Source of the DNA: Thalassobaculum fulvum
GTDB taxonomy: Bacteria > Pseudomonadota > Alphaproteobacteria > Thalassobaculales > Thalassobaculaceae
DNA: 64,000 bases
Assembly: GCF_014652915.1 (NCBI RefSeq)
Contig: NZ_BMZS01000003.1
Span: forward strand, 186,001-250,000
Direction: 5' to 3'
Position numbers and translations under genes: made by a program. Positions 1-7,527 of the stretch are shown here, one piece after another. The notes under the pieces were generated by a model, which saw only the letters and a program-made list of their open reading frames with translations, searched no databases and was not told where the DNA came from. Position 1 is the first letter of the stretch; each line of letters opens with the position of its first letter.

Positions 1-399
1 ATCCTGTTCCTGGCGCCGGTCGCCGGCCGACTTGGCGCACGCTACGGCATCCGGCGGATGATCGTCGGGGCGCTGCTGTTCACCGGCGGCCTCTCGATCC
101 TGGCCGGCGTGACGCAGCCGGCTCCGCTGGTCCTGGCCGGGATCTTCTTCGTGGCGTGTCTGGGGTCGGTCACCCTCGACGCGCTCGGCAACATCCCGTT
201 CCTGCGGTCCGTGCACCCGTACGAGCGGTCCGAGATGACCTCGGTGTTCCGGACCTACATCGAGATGTCGCAGCTGCTGCCGGCGGCGATCTACGCCGGC
301 CTGCTGCTGGTGCTGCCGATCGGGTCGGTGTTCGTGGCGCTCGGCGTGCTGATGGTCGGGACCGCTGGATTGGCGACATACCTGCCGCGCAGGCTGTAA
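1..399 (+). CDS. MFS transporter, C-terminal part (5' end outside window)
   Basis: The reading frame is open from base 1 and stops at 397-399, so only the last ~132 residues of a major facilitator superfamily permease are present. Four hydrophobic segments are visible, with a cytoplasmic loop of the type GRLGARYGIRR near the start and an ERSEMTSVFRTY motif later. The same two motifs, with the same spacing, occur in the complete MFS protein at 30518-31756 (GRLVRREGIRR, ERSEMTTVYSTY), so the two are paralogues. Substrate is unknown. The ATG at 58 is internal, not the start. Confidence 0.9.
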   Translation: MLFLAPVAGRLGARYGIRRMIVGALLFTGGLSILAGVTQPAPLVLAGIFFVACLGSVTLDALGNIPFLRSVHPYERSEMTSVFRTYIEMSQLLPAAIYAGLLLVLPIGSVFVALGVLMVGTAGLATYLPRRL

Positions 400-468
400 C
401 ATCGCGGGCTCGGCCGGCTTTCTTGCGGCCGACGCTCAGGCGTGGAGAAGCGGGGAGGGGGCAACCCG

Positions 469-1575
469 ATGCGGGGTCGATTTCTGGCGACGACGGCATT
501 GACGGTCGTCGGATCGGTGCTGGCCGCCGGTCCGGCAGGCGCCGCCGAACGCATCAACGTCAAGGTCGGCGGCTACATGGAGCAGTTCGTCGGCTACGCC
601 GACCAGGACGTGCCGGGCAGGGACGTGACCGGCTTCGACGTGAAGTCGGACACCGAGATCTTCTTCGCCGGCTCGACGCGGCTCGACAACGGCATCGAGT
701 TCGGGGTCAACGTCCAGCTCGAGGGCAACACCGAGTCCGACCAGATCGACGAGTCCTACCTGACCGCGTCCGGGGCCTTCGGCCAGGTGATCGTCGGCTC
801 GGAGAACTCGGCGCAGTACCTTCTGCACGTGGCGCCGAAGGACTTCGGGTTCGGCCTCAACTCCGGCGACAACGTCGAGTGGGTCGACTTCACCGGCATC
901 GGCGGCAACACCGGGGCGTTCCGCGGACCGTTCGCCTCCACCTACCTCGAGGCCGGGCGGGTCAACGACGCCAACCGCCTGACCTACATCTCGCCGCGGT
1001 TCGCCGGCTTCCAGCTCGGTGCCAGCTGGGTGCCGGATTCCGGCGAGGACAGCAACGCGACCGCCGACAAGTCGGTGGCCGTGCACGACGGCTTCAGCCT
1101 GGGCGCCAAGTACGCCGGCAAGCTCGGGCCGGTCGCGGTCGCCGCTTCGGTCGGGTGGGGAACGGTCCAGGCCGCGGACTCCGCCTCGGCCTCGGATCCG
1201 ACCGCCTACAACGCCGGGCTCTCGCTCGGCTGGAGCGACTGGACGCTGGCTGCCGCCGTCGCGGGCTCGCGGAACGATGCCGCGATCGGCGACAGCACCG
1301 GCTGGACGGTCGGCCTGAACTACGCGCCCGGGCCTTGGAAGCTGTCGCTCGCCGGGTTCTTCGGCGACCGCGACGGGTCGGCGACGGCCAATGCCGGCGG
1401 CAGCGGCGCCCGCAAGGCATCGTTCGACACGGTGCAGTTCGAGGCCGGTTACGACCTGGGCCCCGGTGTGGCGCTGGTCGGCGTGCTCGGCTATGCGGAA
1501 CTGGAGGACCGCAGCGGCTTCGGGACCGACAGCGAGGCCGTCTACGGCGTGTCGATGGTGCGGCTCAGCTTCTGA
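469..1575 (+). CDS. Outer-membrane porin
   Basis: A 368-residue outer-membrane beta-barrel porin for passive diffusion of small solutes. Residues 1-25 form a signal peptide ending in AGA before AERINV. The mature part opens with VKVGGYMEQFVGY, typical of alphaproteobacterial gram-negative porins, and alternates short amphipathic strands with Gly/Asp-rich turns. It ends in VRLSF, a terminal Phe being the usual signal for barrel assembly. The ATG at 469 is chosen because a GGGGAGGGGG purine run lies about 8 bases upstream; a GTG at 442 would add nine residues and spoil the signal peptide. Its 3' end overlaps the opposing gene by 11 bases. Confidence 0.9.
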   Translation: MRGRFLATTALTVVGSVLAAGPAGAAERINVKVGGYMEQFVGYADQDVPGRDVTGFDVKSDTEIFFAGSTRLDNGIEFGVNVQLEGNTESDQIDESYLTASGAFGQVIVGSENSAQYLLHVAPKDFGFGLNSGDNVEWVDFTGIGGNTGAFRGPFASTYLEAGRVNDANRLTYISPRFAGFQLGASWVPDSGEDSNATADKSVAVHDGFSLGAKYAGKLGPVAVAASVGWGTVQAADSASASDPTAYNAGLSLGWSDWTLAAAVAGSRNDAAIGDSTGWTVGLNYAPGPWKLSLAGFFGDRDGSATANAGGSGARKASFDTVQFEAGYDLGPGVALVGVLGYAELEDRSGFGTDSEAVYGVSMVRLSF

Positions 1576-1912
1576 GCGCGCGGACGGCGTCCCCGTCGAC
1601 GTGGTCGTTGGCGGGGTCGAGGCCGTCCATGTCGAGAACCGCCGGATTCAGGGCGACGGCCGCCGGCAGGATGTCCGGATCCACCGGGTTATGCACCGCG
1701 GCGGCGGCGAGCGCGGCCTGCTCGGCTGCGCGGGCCTCGGCGGCGTAGCGGCGCATCGCCCGCTCGTCGCGGATCGAGCCGATCACGCACAGCGCGAACG
1801 GGCCGATGGCGCCGATCAGAAACGCGACGAACATCACCACCAGGACCGCCGGATGGACCGACGGATCGACGGTGAGGGCCTGGCTCTCGATCCCGGTAGT
1901 CATGGGCGGCAT
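1565..1912 (-). CDS. Small single-span membrane protein, unknown
   Basis: An unrecognised protein of 115 residues (112 if the second ATG at 1903 is used). One strong membrane segment spans about residues 21-46 (PAVLVVMFVAFLIGAIGPFA and following). A basic, Ala/Glu-rich probable helix (IRDERAMRRYAAEARAAEQ) comes next, then an acidic Pro/Val/Asp-rich tail. Such a protein could be an inner-membrane accessory or signalling partner, but no family is recognised. It converges on the porin with an 11-base tail-to-tail overlap. The coding call rests on a sensible topology and the compact fit next to the porin. Confidence 0.6.
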   Translation of the reverse strand: MPPMTTGIESQALTVDPSVHPAVLVVMFVAFLIGAIGPFALCVIGSIRDERAMRRYAAEARAAEQAALAAAAVHNPVDPDILPAAVALNPAVLDMDGLDPANDHVDGDAVRALRS

Positions 1913-1940
1913 CCGTGGTCACGGCCGCTTCTGCGGCGCC

Positions 1941-1968
1941 GAAACAAAAGCCGCCCGACGAGGGCGGC
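1941..1968 (-). terminator. Rho-independent terminator on minus strand
   Basis: A 7-bp GC stem GCCGCCC / GGGCGGC (1950-1956 and 1962-1968, loop GACGA) is followed, reading the minus strand, by TTTTGTTTC. That is the textbook form of an intrinsic terminator. No protein gene on the minus strand ends just to its right, so the transcript it stops is unexplained and may be a small RNA. The plus strand has no T run after the stem. Confidence 0.55.
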
Positions 1969-2032
1969 CAACCTGTCCCGACACATAGGAACTGCGGTCG
2001 CGGACTGATCGTCCGGGGGCGACACCGGCTGT

Positions 2033-2118
2033 CGTTTTGGCGTTGTTGCGCCGCAAAACGAAACCGTATATACGCGCCGTTGTCACGGAGGTCGCCGCAT
2101 TCGCGGGGCCTCCGTGAC
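2033..2118. repeat. Two intergenic inverted repeats
   Basis: In the 276-base gap 1913-2188 there is a perfect 10-bp inverted repeat GTCACGGAGG / CCTCCGTGAC (2082-2091 and 2109-2118, 17-base loop). A shorter one, CGTTTTG / CAAAACG, lies at 2033-2039 and 2054-2060. Both would fold in RNA from either strand. With the minus-strand terminator at 1941-1968 they suggest a structured transcript of about 170 bases. Neither repeat has a T tract of its own. Confidence 0.5.
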
Positions 2119-2188
2119 GTTTCCAGACATCGGGATTGTCCGGTCCGCCGGTGCGTTCCCCCTTCGAGATTCCGGAGAGAGGCCGCCG

Positions 2189-2527
2189 ATGGCGATCCGA
2201 CTCGCGACCCTGCCCGTCCGTGACGTCATGGCGATGACCGGCGTGACCGGCTATCCGCGCTGGGCCGGCGACGTGACGGTCGACGACGGCCTGATCGAGC
2301 ATCACCTGGCCAACGACCATCTGATCGAGCCGGACGACAGCCGCGATCCGAACAAGCCGGTGCCGGCCGCCGAGCACGCCGGCCGCATCGCCTGGCTGAT
2401 CCGGAACATCCGGCCGAACCGCTGCTCGATCACCATCCGCGACGGCCTGATCCAGGACGGCAACCACCGCTTCGCCGCGGCCCTCTATCGTGGCGACGAG
2501 CTGGTTTCCTGCTGCCTCATGGACTGA
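2189..2527 (+). CDS. Small ParB/sulfiredoxin-fold-like protein
   Basis: A 112-residue protein ending in a ParB/Srx-like signature, DGLIQDGNHRFAAALYRGDE, with the G-x-HR-x-AA pattern seen in ParB N-terminal domains. In that family this motif surrounds a nucleotide or catalytic site. Nothing else is attached: no helix-turn-helix, so it is unlikely to be a partition protein. The ATG at 2189 follows a GGAGAGAGG ribosome site; the upstream in-frame ATG at 2114 would add 25 poorly coding residues. Its 3' end overlaps otsB on the other strand by 11 bases. Function is unknown; the fold assignment is by motif only. Confidence 0.72.
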   Translation: MAIRLATLPVRDVMAMTGVTGYPRWAGDVTVDDGLIEHHLANDHLIEPDDSRDPNKPVPAAEHAGRIAWLIRNIRPNRCSITIRDGLIQDGNHRFAAALYRGDELVSCCLMD

Positions 2528-3332
2528 GGCCGCACCGGACCTCGATCAACCGGTCCAGGAAGTCGGCCACCGCCGCGGTATCCGCCAGGCACCAGCCGGC
2601 CGCGCTGTGGCGCGGCGGGGTGGCCACCAGGATCCCTGTGTCCCTGTCCGGATCGAGCGCCCGGAACGCATCCTCGTCCGTCACGTCGTCGCCGATATAG
2701 AGCACCGAAGGCACGCCGCCGCCGGCCGCCGCGTGGTCGCGCAGCAGCCCGACCGCCGACCCCTTGTCGCGCTCGATCGCCGGCCGGAACTCGGCGACCT
2801 TCTTGCCGCGACCGATCCGGAACGCCGGGAACGATCCGGACGCCTCCTCGACGATCCGCTCGGCGGCGGCCTCCTCGGCCGGGCCGGCGAGCCGCCAGTG
2901 CACCGCGACGGAGTGGCGCTTCGGCTCGACCAGGACGCCGGACAGGTCGGCGGTCGCCGCGCGGAGATCCCGGATCAGCGCGCCGAGCGCGGCGTCGCTC
3001 CGTTCCAGCCCGGGCGCGCGTTCCACGCCGTCGCCCGGGTAGGCGATCTCGATGCCGTGGGATCCGACCAGAATGGCGCCAGGGGCCGCCACGCGGCGGC
3101 CGAGGTCGTCCAGGTCGCGACCGCTGACCACGGCGGTCGGCACCAGGGCGGCGAGGGCCGTCAGGCGGGAGCGCATGGCGTCGTCGATCCCGGCCCCTTC
3201 CGGCCGGTCGACGATCGGCGCCAGGGTGCCGTCGAAATCGAGGCCGATCAGCAGCGGGCCGGTCCCCAGGCGGACCAACAGGGCCGCCTGGTCGGCGGCG
3301 GAGTCGAGCGATCGCGGCAGGGCCGGGTGCAT
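2517..3332 (-). CDS. otsB: Trehalose-6-phosphate phosphatase
   Basis: A 271-residue HAD-superfamily phosphatase that removes the phosphate from trehalose-6-phosphate, the last step of trehalose synthesis for osmotic protection. HAD motif I is LDFDGTLAP at about residues 31-39, with the nucleophile and acid/base aspartates at 32 and 34. VVSGRDL supplies the motif II serine region. LYIGDDVTDEDAF is the characteristic motif IV of OtsB proteins. Length matches the family (about 250-280). No otsA is present in the window, so the synthase must be elsewhere. No ribosome site better than GCATGG context is obvious. Confidence 0.93.
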   Translation of the reverse strand: MHPALPRSLDSAADQAALLVRLGTGPLLIGLDFDGTLAPIVDRPEGAGIDDAMRSRLTALAALVPTAVVSGRDLDDLGRRVAAPGAILVGSHGIEIAYPGDGVERAPGLERSDAALGALIRDLRAATADLSGVLVEPKRHSVAVHWRLAGPAEEAAAERIVEEASGSFPAFRIGRGKKVAEFRPAIERDKGSAVGLLRDHAAAGGGVPSVLYIGDDVTDEDAFRALDPDRDTGILVATPPRHSAAGWCLADTAAVADFLDRLIEVRCGLSP

Positions 3333-3524
3333 GGAACAAGCCGGGTCCGATGTGAGTCGCCGGACTCTTGGGCGATCATGGGTGATGGAGCAAGCCCTCA
3401 GATCGGCGGGCTCACCGGTCCGGGTTCCAGCCGTCCGGGACTCCGACCGTTTGCGGCGCCGCGCCGGTGGTTCTACGCTCCGTGCCGGATGGAGACCGGT
3501 TCAGCCGGCGGATGGAGGGAACGC

Positions 3525-4367
3525 ATGGGCAAGATGCTGTCCGACGATCAGATCGCGGCCTACCACCGGGACGGCTATGCCTCGCCGTTCCGGGTGATGG
3601 ACCCGGAGACGGCGGCCGCCTACCGGCGCCGGTTCGAGGCCTACGAGGCGGCACAGGGCGGCTGGTACGAGCTGTCCAAGGGCGCCAAGCTGTACCTGCT
3701 GCAGACCTGGGCGGCCGAGCTGGCGATGCATCCCCGGATCCTGGACGCGGTCGAGGACGTGCTGGGGCCGGACCTGTTCTGCTGGGGCCTGTCGCTGTTC
3801 GTGAAGGACGCGCACAACCCGGGCTTCGTATCCTGGCACCAGGACGCGACCTACTGGGGGCTCGACAAGCCGGACGTGGTCACCGCCTGGCTGGCGCTGT
3901 CGCCGGCGACCGAGCTCAGCGGCTGCATGAAGATCATTCCCGGCAGCCAGACCTGGAACCAGGTCGAGCACCGCGACACGCTCGCCAAGGAGAACCTGCT
4001 GACCCGCGGCCAGGAACTCGCGGTCGAGGTGAACGAGGACGAGGCGGTGCCGATGCCGCTGCAGCCGGGCGAGATCTCGCTGCACCACGTGCTCGCGGCC
4101 CACGCCTCCGAGCCGAACCGCAGCGACGACCGCCGGATCGGAATCGCCATCCGCTACGTCCCGCCCTATGTCCGGCAGATCAACGGCGACCAGGACTCCG
4201 CCCTGCTGGTGCGCGGCGAGGACCGCTACGGCCACTTCATCCACGAGAAGCCGCCGGTCGCCGACATGGACGCGGCGGCCCGGGCCGAGCACAGGCGGAT
4301 CATGGAGTTCCGCCAGGGCGTGCTCTACAAGGGCGTGGCCGGCCAGCCGGCGCACACCCGGGTTTAG
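3525..4367 (+). CDS. PhyH-family Fe(II)/2-oxoglutarate dioxygenase
   Basis: A 280-residue non-haem iron dioxygenase of the phytanoyl-CoA dioxygenase family, which hydroxylates a carbon next to a functional group using 2-oxoglutarate and O2. The metal triad is visible: His105 and Asp107 in SWHQDATYW, and the distal His193 in AAHASEPNRS. The arginine expected to bind 2-oxoglutarate follows in the SDDRR region. The ATG at 3525 is preceded by GGAGGGA. A PhnZ-like oxygenase lies 0.75 kb downstream on the same strand. PhnY, the partner of PhnZ, belongs to this family, so phosphonate hydroxylation is a reasonable but unproven role. Confidence 0.88.
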   Translation: MGKMLSDDQIAAYHRDGYASPFRVMDPETAAAYRRRFEAYEAAQGGWYELSKGAKLYLLQTWAAELAMHPRILDAVEDVLGPDLFCWGLSLFVKDAHNPGFVSWHQDATYWGLDKPDVVTAWLALSPATELSGCMKIIPGSQTWNQVEHRDTLAKENLLTRGQELAVEVNEDEAVPMPLQPGEISLHHVLAAHASEPNRSDDRRIGIAIRYVPPYVRQINGDQDSALLVRGEDRYGHFIHEKPPVADMDAAARAEHRRIMEFRQGVLYKGVAGQPAHTRV

Positions 4368-4373
4368 CCGGCG

Positions 4374-5054
4374 TCAGCCGGCGACGAGCCGACGCTGCAG
4401 CATGACGACCGCGCTGTCCGGGCTGGTCAGCACCGGTACCCCGACCCGCTCCGTCACGGCGTCGCGGGCGCGGGCCATCGAGAACTGCGCCAGCAGCAGG
4501 GCGTCGCAGTGGGCGAGGCCGGCCGCCGCCTCCGCCACCAGGCGGTCGTGGGTCGCGGCGTCGCCGGCGGCGAGCGCCGGCATGGCGTCCGGGGTGCAGG
4601 CGGTCTCCAGCCGCGCCGGCGACCCTGCGGCCTTCGCCATGGCGGCGAACTCCGCCTGCATCGGCGGCAGGCTCGGCGCGAAGGTGGCGACCATGCCGAT
4701 CCGGGTACCGAGCCCCATCGCCTCCGCGAACATCGCCTCGTTCGGCTTGAGCACCGGCCGCGGCGCCTGGTCCCGGGCCGCCCGATCGATCGCCGGGCCG
4801 AAGGCCGAGCAGGTGAAGAGGATTGCGTCGGCACCGCAGTCGACCGTGTAGGCGGCCAGACGCCGGAACCGCTCGACCATCGCCTCGTCGAGTTGCCCGG
4901 TCCGGGCCAGGTCGGGCGCCAGGGAATCGTCCAGCAGGTTGCGGGCCTCGGCCGCCGGCCACAACCGTCGGAACGCCTCGTTGACCGGCTCGATCGCCAG
5001 CGGTGTGGCGTGGATCAACGCGATCCGCGGGGCCTTTTCGGTCATCGTCGTCAT
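4374..5054 (-). CDS. Aspartate/glutamate racemase-like protein
   Basis: A 226-residue member of the Asp/Glu/hydantoin racemase superfamily. The first-half nucleophile motif appears as LFTCSAFGPAID. The second catalytic cysteine, normally in the C-terminal half, is not seen: the matching segment reads LLLAQFSMARAR. A one-cysteine site is known in decarboxylase-like relatives such as arylmalonate decarboxylase, so racemase activity should not be assumed. The gene stands on the opposite strand between the PhyH-type dioxygenase and the PhnZ-like gene. Start is the first ATG of MTTMTEK; the ATG three codons later is also possible. Confidence 0.83.
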   Translation of the reverse strand: MTTMTEKAPRIALIHATPLAIEPVNEAFRRLWPAAEARNLLDDSLAPDLARTGQLDEAMVERFRRLAAYTVDCGADAILFTCSAFGPAIDRAARDQAPRPVLKPNEAMFAEAMGLGTRIGMVATFAPSLPPMQAEFAAMAKAAGSPARLETACTPDAMPALAAGDAATHDRLVAEAAAGLAHCDALLLAQFSMARARDAVTERVGVPVLTSPDSAVVMLQRRLVAG

Positions 5055-5116
5055 CCTCCAGGGCCGGGGTGGCGGGAAGTATCGACGACCTCGGAGGCGG
5101 GCGCTATCGTCCGGCC

Positions 5117-5650
5117 ATGAGCGCCGTCGTCGACCACATCATCGAGCTGTTCGAGACCAAGGGGCAGGAGCCCTATGGCGAGGACGTGACCCAGGCCGAG
5201 CACGCGCTGCAGTGCGCGGCGCTGGCCGACCGCGAGGGCGCCGGCGAGGCGCTGGTGATCGCTGCGCTGCTGCACGACATCGGCCACCTGATCGAGGAGC
5301 CGGACGACGGCTTCGGCGTCCATCGCCACGACGTCGGCGGGGCGGCGTTCCTGGCACGGCATTTCCCGGAAGCGGTGGTGGCGCCGGTGCGCATGCACGT
5401 CGCCGCCAAGCGCTATCGGGTGGCGATCGACCCGGGCTACGCGGCCCGGCTGTCGGCTGCCTCGACCCACACGCTCGCCCACCAGGGCGGTCCGATGTCG
5501 CCCGAGGAGGTGCGTGCGTTCGAGGCCGAGCCCCACCTGCAGGCGGCCCTCAGGGTCCGGGAGTGGGACGACTGCGGCAAGGTGGAGGGTCTGGTCGTCG
5601 CCCCGGTCGAGGCCTACCGGGACCGGATGGAGCGGCTGCTGTCCGCGTGA
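5117..5650 (+). CDS. PhnZ-like HD-domain mixed-valent di-iron oxygenase
   Basis: A 177-residue HD-domain protein resembling PhnZ, which cleaves the C-P bond of 2-amino-1-hydroxyethylphosphonate to glycine and phosphate. Metal-ligand candidates are His29 (QAEHALQ), His53-Asp54 (LLHDIGH), His71, His94 (MHVAAKRY) and Asp151. Tyr20 and Glu22 in PYGEDV precede them as in PhnZ. HVAAKRY, TLAHQGGPMSPEE and the WDD segment fit the PhnZ pattern rather than a generic HD phosphohydrolase. The start follows GCCATG at 5117. With the upstream PhyH-type gene this suggests an oxidative phosphonate pathway; a related thiol- or inositol-oxygenase role is the alternative. Confidence 0.85.
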   Translation: MSAVVDHIIELFETKGQEPYGEDVTQAEHALQCAALADREGAGEALVIAALLHDIGHLIEEPDDGFGVHRHDVGGAAFLARHFPEAVVAPVRMHVAAKRYRVAIDPGYAARLSAASTHTLAHQGGPMSPEEVRAFEAEPHLQAALRVREWDDCGKVEGLVVAPVEAYRDRMERLLSA

Positions 5651-5742
5651 CGCCGCGACGCGGCGCCCCGGCGTTGTCGTGGCCGGACCGGTGGCGTAGA
5701 TTGTCGCTGAGCAAGGCAGTCGATCAGACCGGAGGCAGGCAG

Positions 5743-6285
5743 ATGGCCTATACTTTCGAGCAGTTCTGCAAGGATGCGAACGCCGCGCTTCGCGCGGATC
5801 CCGGCCCTGGCGGCAAGGAGACGATCCGTCGGAACCTCGAGGCGCTGCTGAAGAACGAGGCGTTCGTCGAGTCGGTCTGCGGGCCGGACGCCGAACTCGG
5901 TACGCACCAGATCTACCGCGATCCGGACTTCGATTTCGTCGTGCTGGCGCATGTGAACAAGGACGCCCGCAAGTCGCCGCCGCACAACCACGGCACCTCC
6001 TGGGCGATCTACGGGCAGGCCACCGAGTACACCGACATGAGCGAGTACCGCCGGGTCGACGGCAAGACCGGGGCCGGCGATGCCGAGCTCGAGCACGTGA
6101 AGACCTACCGGCTGACGCCGGGTCACGCCGGCCTCTACGACGTCGGTGCGATCCACGCCATCGACTATCCGGCCGGCGCGCGCTTCGTGCGGGTAACCGG
6201 CACCGACCTGGAGACGGTCGAGCGGCTGAAGTTCGACACGGCGCACGGCAAGGCCGAAGTGATTCAGAGCATCGGCGTTAACTGA
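5743..6285 (+). CDS. Cysteine dioxygenase-like cupin
   Basis: A 180-residue single-domain cupin. The iron ligands expected for thiol dioxygenases are present: His81 and His83 in PPHNHGTSW and His138 in VGAIHAIDY. PPHNHG followed by the YGQATEYTDM strand is typical of the cysteine / 3-mercaptopropionate dioxygenase group, which oxidise a thiol to a sulfinate. Start is fixed by GGAGGC about 7 bases before the ATG. It ends 10 bases before the Fur start codon and may share its transcript. Exact substrate cannot be read from the sequence. Confidence 0.85.
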   Translation: MAYTFEQFCKDANAALRADPGPGGKETIRRNLEALLKNEAFVESVCGPDAELGTHQIYRDPDFDFVVLAHVNKDARKSPPHNHGTSWAIYGQATEYTDMSEYRRVDGKTGAGDAELEHVKTYRLTPGHAGLYDVGAIHAIDYPAGARFVRVTGTDLETVERLKFDTAHGKAEVIQSIGVN

Positions 6286-6295
6286 GGACGGAACG

Positions 6296-6754
6296 GTGGT
6301 CGTCGAGGACGAAGCGGTGGGCGAGGCCGGGGTGCTGTCGAGGATCGAGGCGCTGTGCGCCGAGAAGGGGCTCCGCATGACGGAACCCCGTCGGGTGATC
6401 GCCCGCGTCCTGTCGGACTCCGAGGATCATCCCGACGCCGAAGAACTGTACGACCGGGTCAAGGCGATCGATTCGTCTATCTCGCTCGCCACCATCTACC
6501 GGACCATGAAGCTGTTCGAGGAGATGAGCATCGTCTCCAAGCGGGACTTCGGCGACGGCCGGGCCCGCTACGAGCGCAAGTCCGGCCCGGAGGACCACCA
6601 CCACCACATGATCGACGTCGAGAGCGGCGAGGTGATCGAGTTCTACAACCAGGAACTCGAGGACCTGAAGAAGCGGATCGCCCATGATCTCGGCTTCGAG
6701 CTGGTCGATCATCATCTCGAGCTGTTCGGCGTGCGCCGCAAGAAGAAGCATTGA
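6296..6754 (+). CDS. fur: Fur-family metal-responsive transcriptional regulator
   Basis: A 152-residue cytoplasmic metalloregulator that represses iron or manganese uptake genes when loaded with metal. The winged helix covers about residues 15-85 (MTEPRRVI, then the recognition helix SLATIYRTMKLFEE). The dimer domain carries the HHHH metal cluster at 101-104 and the terminal DHHLELFG. The CxxC zinc motif of E. coli Fur is replaced by MIDVESG, usual for alphaproteobacterial Fur/Mur proteins. The start is GTG at 6296 with GAGGA upstream; no usable ATG exists before the HTH. It could also be called Mur, so the gene symbol is tentative. Confidence 0.92.
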   Translation: MVVEDEAVGEAGVLSRIEALCAEKGLRMTEPRRVIARVLSDSEDHPDAEELYDRVKAIDSSISLATIYRTMKLFEEMSIVSKRDFGDGRARYERKSGPEDHHHHMIDVESGEVIEFYNQELEDLKKRIAHDLGFELVDHHLELFGVRRKKKH

Positions 6755-6771
6755 GCGAGGGCCCGGTCATC

Positions 6772-6975
6772 ATGGTCGAACGCGACTACCTCGATCCGAA
6801 CTGCCCGGTCACCGCGGCGTGCCGCCAGGCTGTCCTGCGGACCTACGCCAGCCTGCGGGGCCGTGGTGCCGATGAGCGCGTGGCCTTCGAGGCGGCGGAG
6901 ACCGTGTACTCCTGGCATCATCCGGAAGTGCCGCGCCAGCGTGTTCCGTTCGTGATCGCCGACTGGCTGCCCTGA
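6772..6975 (+). CDS. Small conserved-looking protein downstream of fur
   Basis: A 67-residue soluble protein, unrecognised. It has an acidic, Pro-containing start (VERDYLDPNCPVTAAC) and a basic helical centre (AVLRTYASLRGRG). The sequence VYSWHHPEVPRQR follows. The two cysteines and the HH pair could bind metal, but this is speculation. The ATG at 6772 comes 18 bases after the fur stop and follows the purine-rich GAGCGAGGG. Position suggests co-transcription with fur. Confidence 0.68.
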   Translation: MVERDYLDPNCPVTAACRQAVLRTYASLRGRGADERVAFEAAETVYSWHHPEVPRQRVPFVIADWLP

Positions 6976-7021
6976 ACCGGCCGGCGCCCGACCCGGCGCG
7001 GTCCGATCCGATGCTGTCCGA

Positions 7022-7050
7022 CGCGCGACTACCCGTCAGGTAGTCGCGCG
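7022..7050. terminator. Strong hairpin ending the fur unit
   Basis: A perfect 12-bp inverted repeat CGCGCGACTACC / GGTAGTCGCGCG with loop CGTCA lies 46 bases after the small gene and 49 before the thioesterase ATG. There is no T tract (ATCCGTTTG follows), so it may be a weak or Rho-assisted terminator. An RNA-stabilising stem or a DNA-level dyad are alternatives. Confidence 0.5.
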
Positions 7051-7098
7051 ATCCGTTTGCGGGTCTAGAGTGTGCGGACACCGCTTGCGGAGGACGCC

Positions 7099-7506
7099 AT
7101 GCCGTTGACCGTCGAAGAGGCGAATGCCCGGTTGCTGCCGTTCGCCCGTCTGTTGGGCATCCGGTTCACCGAGGTCGGGACCGAGCGGGTGACCGCCGAA
7201 CTTGCCGTCCGCGAGGACCTCTGCACCATGCCGGCGATCGCCCATGGCGGTGCGTTGATGGCGTTCGCCGATACCGTCGGTGCCGTGGCGACGGTCGCCA
7301 ACCTTGCCGAGGGCGACGGCACCACGACCATCGAGAGCAAGACCAATTTCCTCGGCGCCGCACCCGAGGGCGCCGCGCTCGTGGCGACGGCCACGCCGGT
7401 GCATCGCGGCGGCCGCACCCAGGTCTGGCAGACCCGGATCGAGACCGCCGCGGGCAGGCTGGTATCCCTCACCACCCAGACGCAGATGGTGCTGAAGGCC
7501 CGGTAG
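7099..7506 (+). CDS. PaaI-type hotdog-fold thioesterase
   Basis: A 135-residue hotdog-fold acyl-CoA thioesterase. The HGG motif with downstream aspartate (IAHGGALMAFADTVG, residues 47-61) is the catalytic region of the PaaI / YbgC-like DUF4442 group. TTTIESKTNFLGAA is the usual second-strand motif. It would hydrolyse an aromatic or medium-chain acyl-CoA in the cytosol. The start follows GCGGAGGA. It is monocistronic as far as can be seen, bounded by a hairpin upstream and a converging gene downstream. Confidence 0.88.
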   Translation: MPLTVEEANARLLPFARLLGIRFTEVGTERVTAELAVREDLCTMPAIAHGGALMAFADTVGAVATVANLAEGDGTTTIESKTNFLGAAPEGAALVATATPVHRGGRTQVWQTRIETAAGRLVSLTTQTQMVLKAR

Positions 7507-7527
7507 TCCGCCCGTCGCGGTGGGAAG

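Noticed and set aside
1919-2467. 182-residue minus-strand open frame across the 2.0-2.4 kb region
   Set aside because: It runs through the two inverted repeats and lies opposite the ParB-like gene, which has the recognisable motif and a ribosome site.
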